Below are positions 62,784-64,000 of a stretch of 64,000 bases of DNA, one piece after another (within the stretch, counting starts at the first letter, position 1; each line of letters starts with the position of its first letter). A program made the position numbers and the translations under genes. Source of the DNA: Microbacterium sp. SCN 70-27 (lineage in GTDB: Bacteria; Actinomycetota; Actinomycetes; Actinomycetales; Microbacteriaceae); contig MEEK01000007.1 in NCBI GenBank assembly GCA_001724425.1, positions 50,876 to 114,875 on the forward strand, written 5' to 3'. The notes under the pieces were generated by a model that did no database searches, was not told the DNA's origin, and saw only the letters and a list, made by a program, of their open reading frames with translations.

Positions 62784-64000
62784 TCATCGCCGACGCCCGC
62801 GGATCCATTCCCGCAGACGTCGCACGCGGGCCAGAAGTGCCGGCCGCTTCAGTCGCAGGTGCAGGCGCGCGAGGTCTCGCACGCCCCCGTCTCCGATCGA
62901 GCCGACGGTCCGCATCATCGTTGCCTGATCCCAGGCATCCCCGGGCAGATACTCGGCCATACGGTCGAGCGTGTACTCCAGGGAGGTGTGGCTGACTTCG
63001 AGGTACCTCGGCGTTGCCACGGTGCGGGTGTGGAAGCCGAGTTCGCCGGCGGCATAGGCAGGAAGCCGCTCGAGCACGTGGGCGAGACTTCCGTCACGGT
63101 AGGCCTCCGCTCCCCCGAAATCGGCGTATGACCAGTCGTGCTCCGTCATCAGCCGGAGCGCTTCGGGCCGGGCGACGAACATCGAACCGAACGGAGCGAG
63201 CGGCGACACGTCGTCGATCGGCACGTGGATGCCCAGCGACTCCGCCAACCGCTCGAATGGCTCCCGGTTCGCCCACCACGCGTGCCCGAGCGTGTTGTAG
63301 CCGATGTGGATCATCGGCGGGAACACGAGGCCGAGCCTCGGCTCGCGTTGGAACAGACCCACCAGGTCTGCCGCGTGACCGGCGTCGGGGAGGAGATTGT
63401 CGAACTGCTGCCGCGCGAAGTGGCGTCCGACCGCATACCCGTCCTGCGGCGTCTTCTTGGAGTGCAGCTTCACGACGAGGTCGTAGTCGCGGCGGCGCAG
63501 CAGGTCACGGCAGGCGATCAGGAACGCGCTCTGATCGCGCCCATCGTTGGACTCCGCGACGCGCACTTCGACGTCTTCGCCACCGCCGCGTCGTTCGAGT
63601 TCGGTCGCGATGAGTCCGGCGCGGTGGGAATCGGCCGTCGTGAGCACGATGTTCACCCGACCGGGGAGGTGTGCCAGCCGATCGACGATCTCCGCCGTCA
63701 TCTCGGGGTAGTACACGTGTGCGATCGCGACGACCCGCAACGGGCGGGCAGGGTCGTAGCCCGCCCCCTCGCCCGGGAGGATCTCCAGCATGCTCGCCGC
63801 CGCATTCAGTGAGCGGGGCGCGATCTCCCGCGCGAGGTCTGCCCACAGCGGTTCGGGGTCGTACCCCCGCGCCACCATCGATTGGACGATCCAGCGCGGC
63901 GTGATGGCGTGGCGGTCGAGGAAGGGCGGCCACTGGAAGAACACCCGCCGCTTGACCACGGGACACCCCGCCTCCACCAGCAGATCAGCACAGAACAACG
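62784..64000 (-). CDS. Rhamnan synthesis protein F-like (RgpF), C-terminal part, partial
   Basis: The frame is open at the window edge, so the N-terminus is missing. The visible 404 or more residues match the RgpF family: VVAIAHVYYPEMTAEIVDRLAHLP, VRVAESNDGRDQSAFL, DYDLVVKLHSKKTPQDGYAVG and FPPMIHIGYNTLGHAWWANREPF. APFGSMFVARPEALRLMTEHDWSYADF and DGSLAHVLERLPAYAAGELGFHTRTV follow. RgpF proteins take part in rhamnose-glucose polysaccharide or D-rhamnan synthesis. This fits gmd/rmd upstream. It converges with the gene at 60589. Confidence 0.9.
   Translation of the reverse strand, partial: LFCADLLVEAGCPVVKRRVFFQWPPFLDRHAITPRWIVQSMVARGYDPEPLWADLAREIAPRSLNAAASMLEILPGEGAGYDPARPLRVVAIAHVYYPEMTAEIVDRLAHLPGRVNIVLTTADSHRAGLIATELERRGGGEDVEVRVAESNDGRDQSAFLIACRDLLRRRDYDLVVKLHSKKTPQDGYAVGRHFARQQFDNLLPDAGHAADLVGLFQREPRLGLVFPPMIHIGYNTLGHAWWANREPFERLAESLGIHVPIDDVSPLAPFGSMFVARPEALRLMTEHDWSYADFGGAEAYRDGSLAHVLERLPAYAAGELGFHTRTVATPRYLEVSHTSLEYTLDRMAEYLPGDAWDQATMMRTVGSIGDGGVRDLARLHLRLKRPALLARVRRLREWIRGRRR

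Overview
The window is high-GC (about 70%) DNA from an actinobacterium, most likely a member of the Microbacteriaceae close to Microbacterium. The evidence is the actinobacteria-only genes (whiB2-type regulator, mtrA-mtrB-lpqB, DUF3499, DUF5719), the strong GC3 codon bias, and many leaderless starts with a TANNNT box 6-9 bases before the start codon. No tRNA, rRNA or CRISPR array was seen.

Region 1 (1-26.7 kb) is a conserved chromosomal backbone broken by an accessory island. The backbone genes are manA, whiB2, a membrane glycosyltransferase, a DUF5719 protein, a metallopeptidase-like gene, DUF3499, ahcY, an aquaporin, mtrA, mtrB, lpqB, comF, hpf and secA. Their order resembles M. tuberculosis, where hpf lies next to secA1. 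Here hpf and secA are separated by about 10.6 kb (1156-11749). That island holds a coiled-coil protein, an ISL3-family insertion sequence that has cut off an FHA-domain gene, a type VII secretion toxin cluster, a WXG100 protein, an orphan lipoprotein solute-binding protein, a remnant nuclease toxin with a candidate immunity gene, and the tail of an FtsX-like permease. The toxin cluster consists of a stand-alone secretion domain, a stand-alone effector, and candidate immunity genes chained by start/stop overlaps.

Region 2 (26.8-64 kb) is a large surface-polysaccharide locus. It begins with two O-antigen ligase/polymerase-like membrane proteins, then GlfT1- and GlfT2-like galactofuranosyltransferases facing a Wzm/Wzt ABC exporter. 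UDP-galactopyranose mutase (glf) and a second Wzm/Wzt pair, whose ATPase carries a C-terminal carbohydrate-binding-type domain, follow. This is a complete set for making and exporting a galactofuran. Next come a GT4/GT2/Wzx set (40.5-47.3 kb) and a seven-gene run with overlapping starts and stops (47.3-54.5 kb). That run encodes a class II aldolase, a tandem double nucleotidyltransferase, GtrA, a GT2, a GDPD-like phosphodiesterase, a membrane glycosyltransferase-kinase fusion and a HAD phosphatase. It looks like a pathway for making, activating and attaching an unusual phosphorylated substituent. The locus ends with gmd/rmd-type GDP-6-deoxyhexose genes, several glycosyltransferases and an RgpF-like rhamnan synthesis protein that runs off the end.

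Two genome-scale observations stand out. The heptamer GGATGCC/GGCATCC is strongly over-represented in the backbone, sparser in the polysaccharide locus and absent from the insertion sequence. A 265-base intergenic region at 20.0-20.3 kb contains six degenerate copies of a 21-base element.
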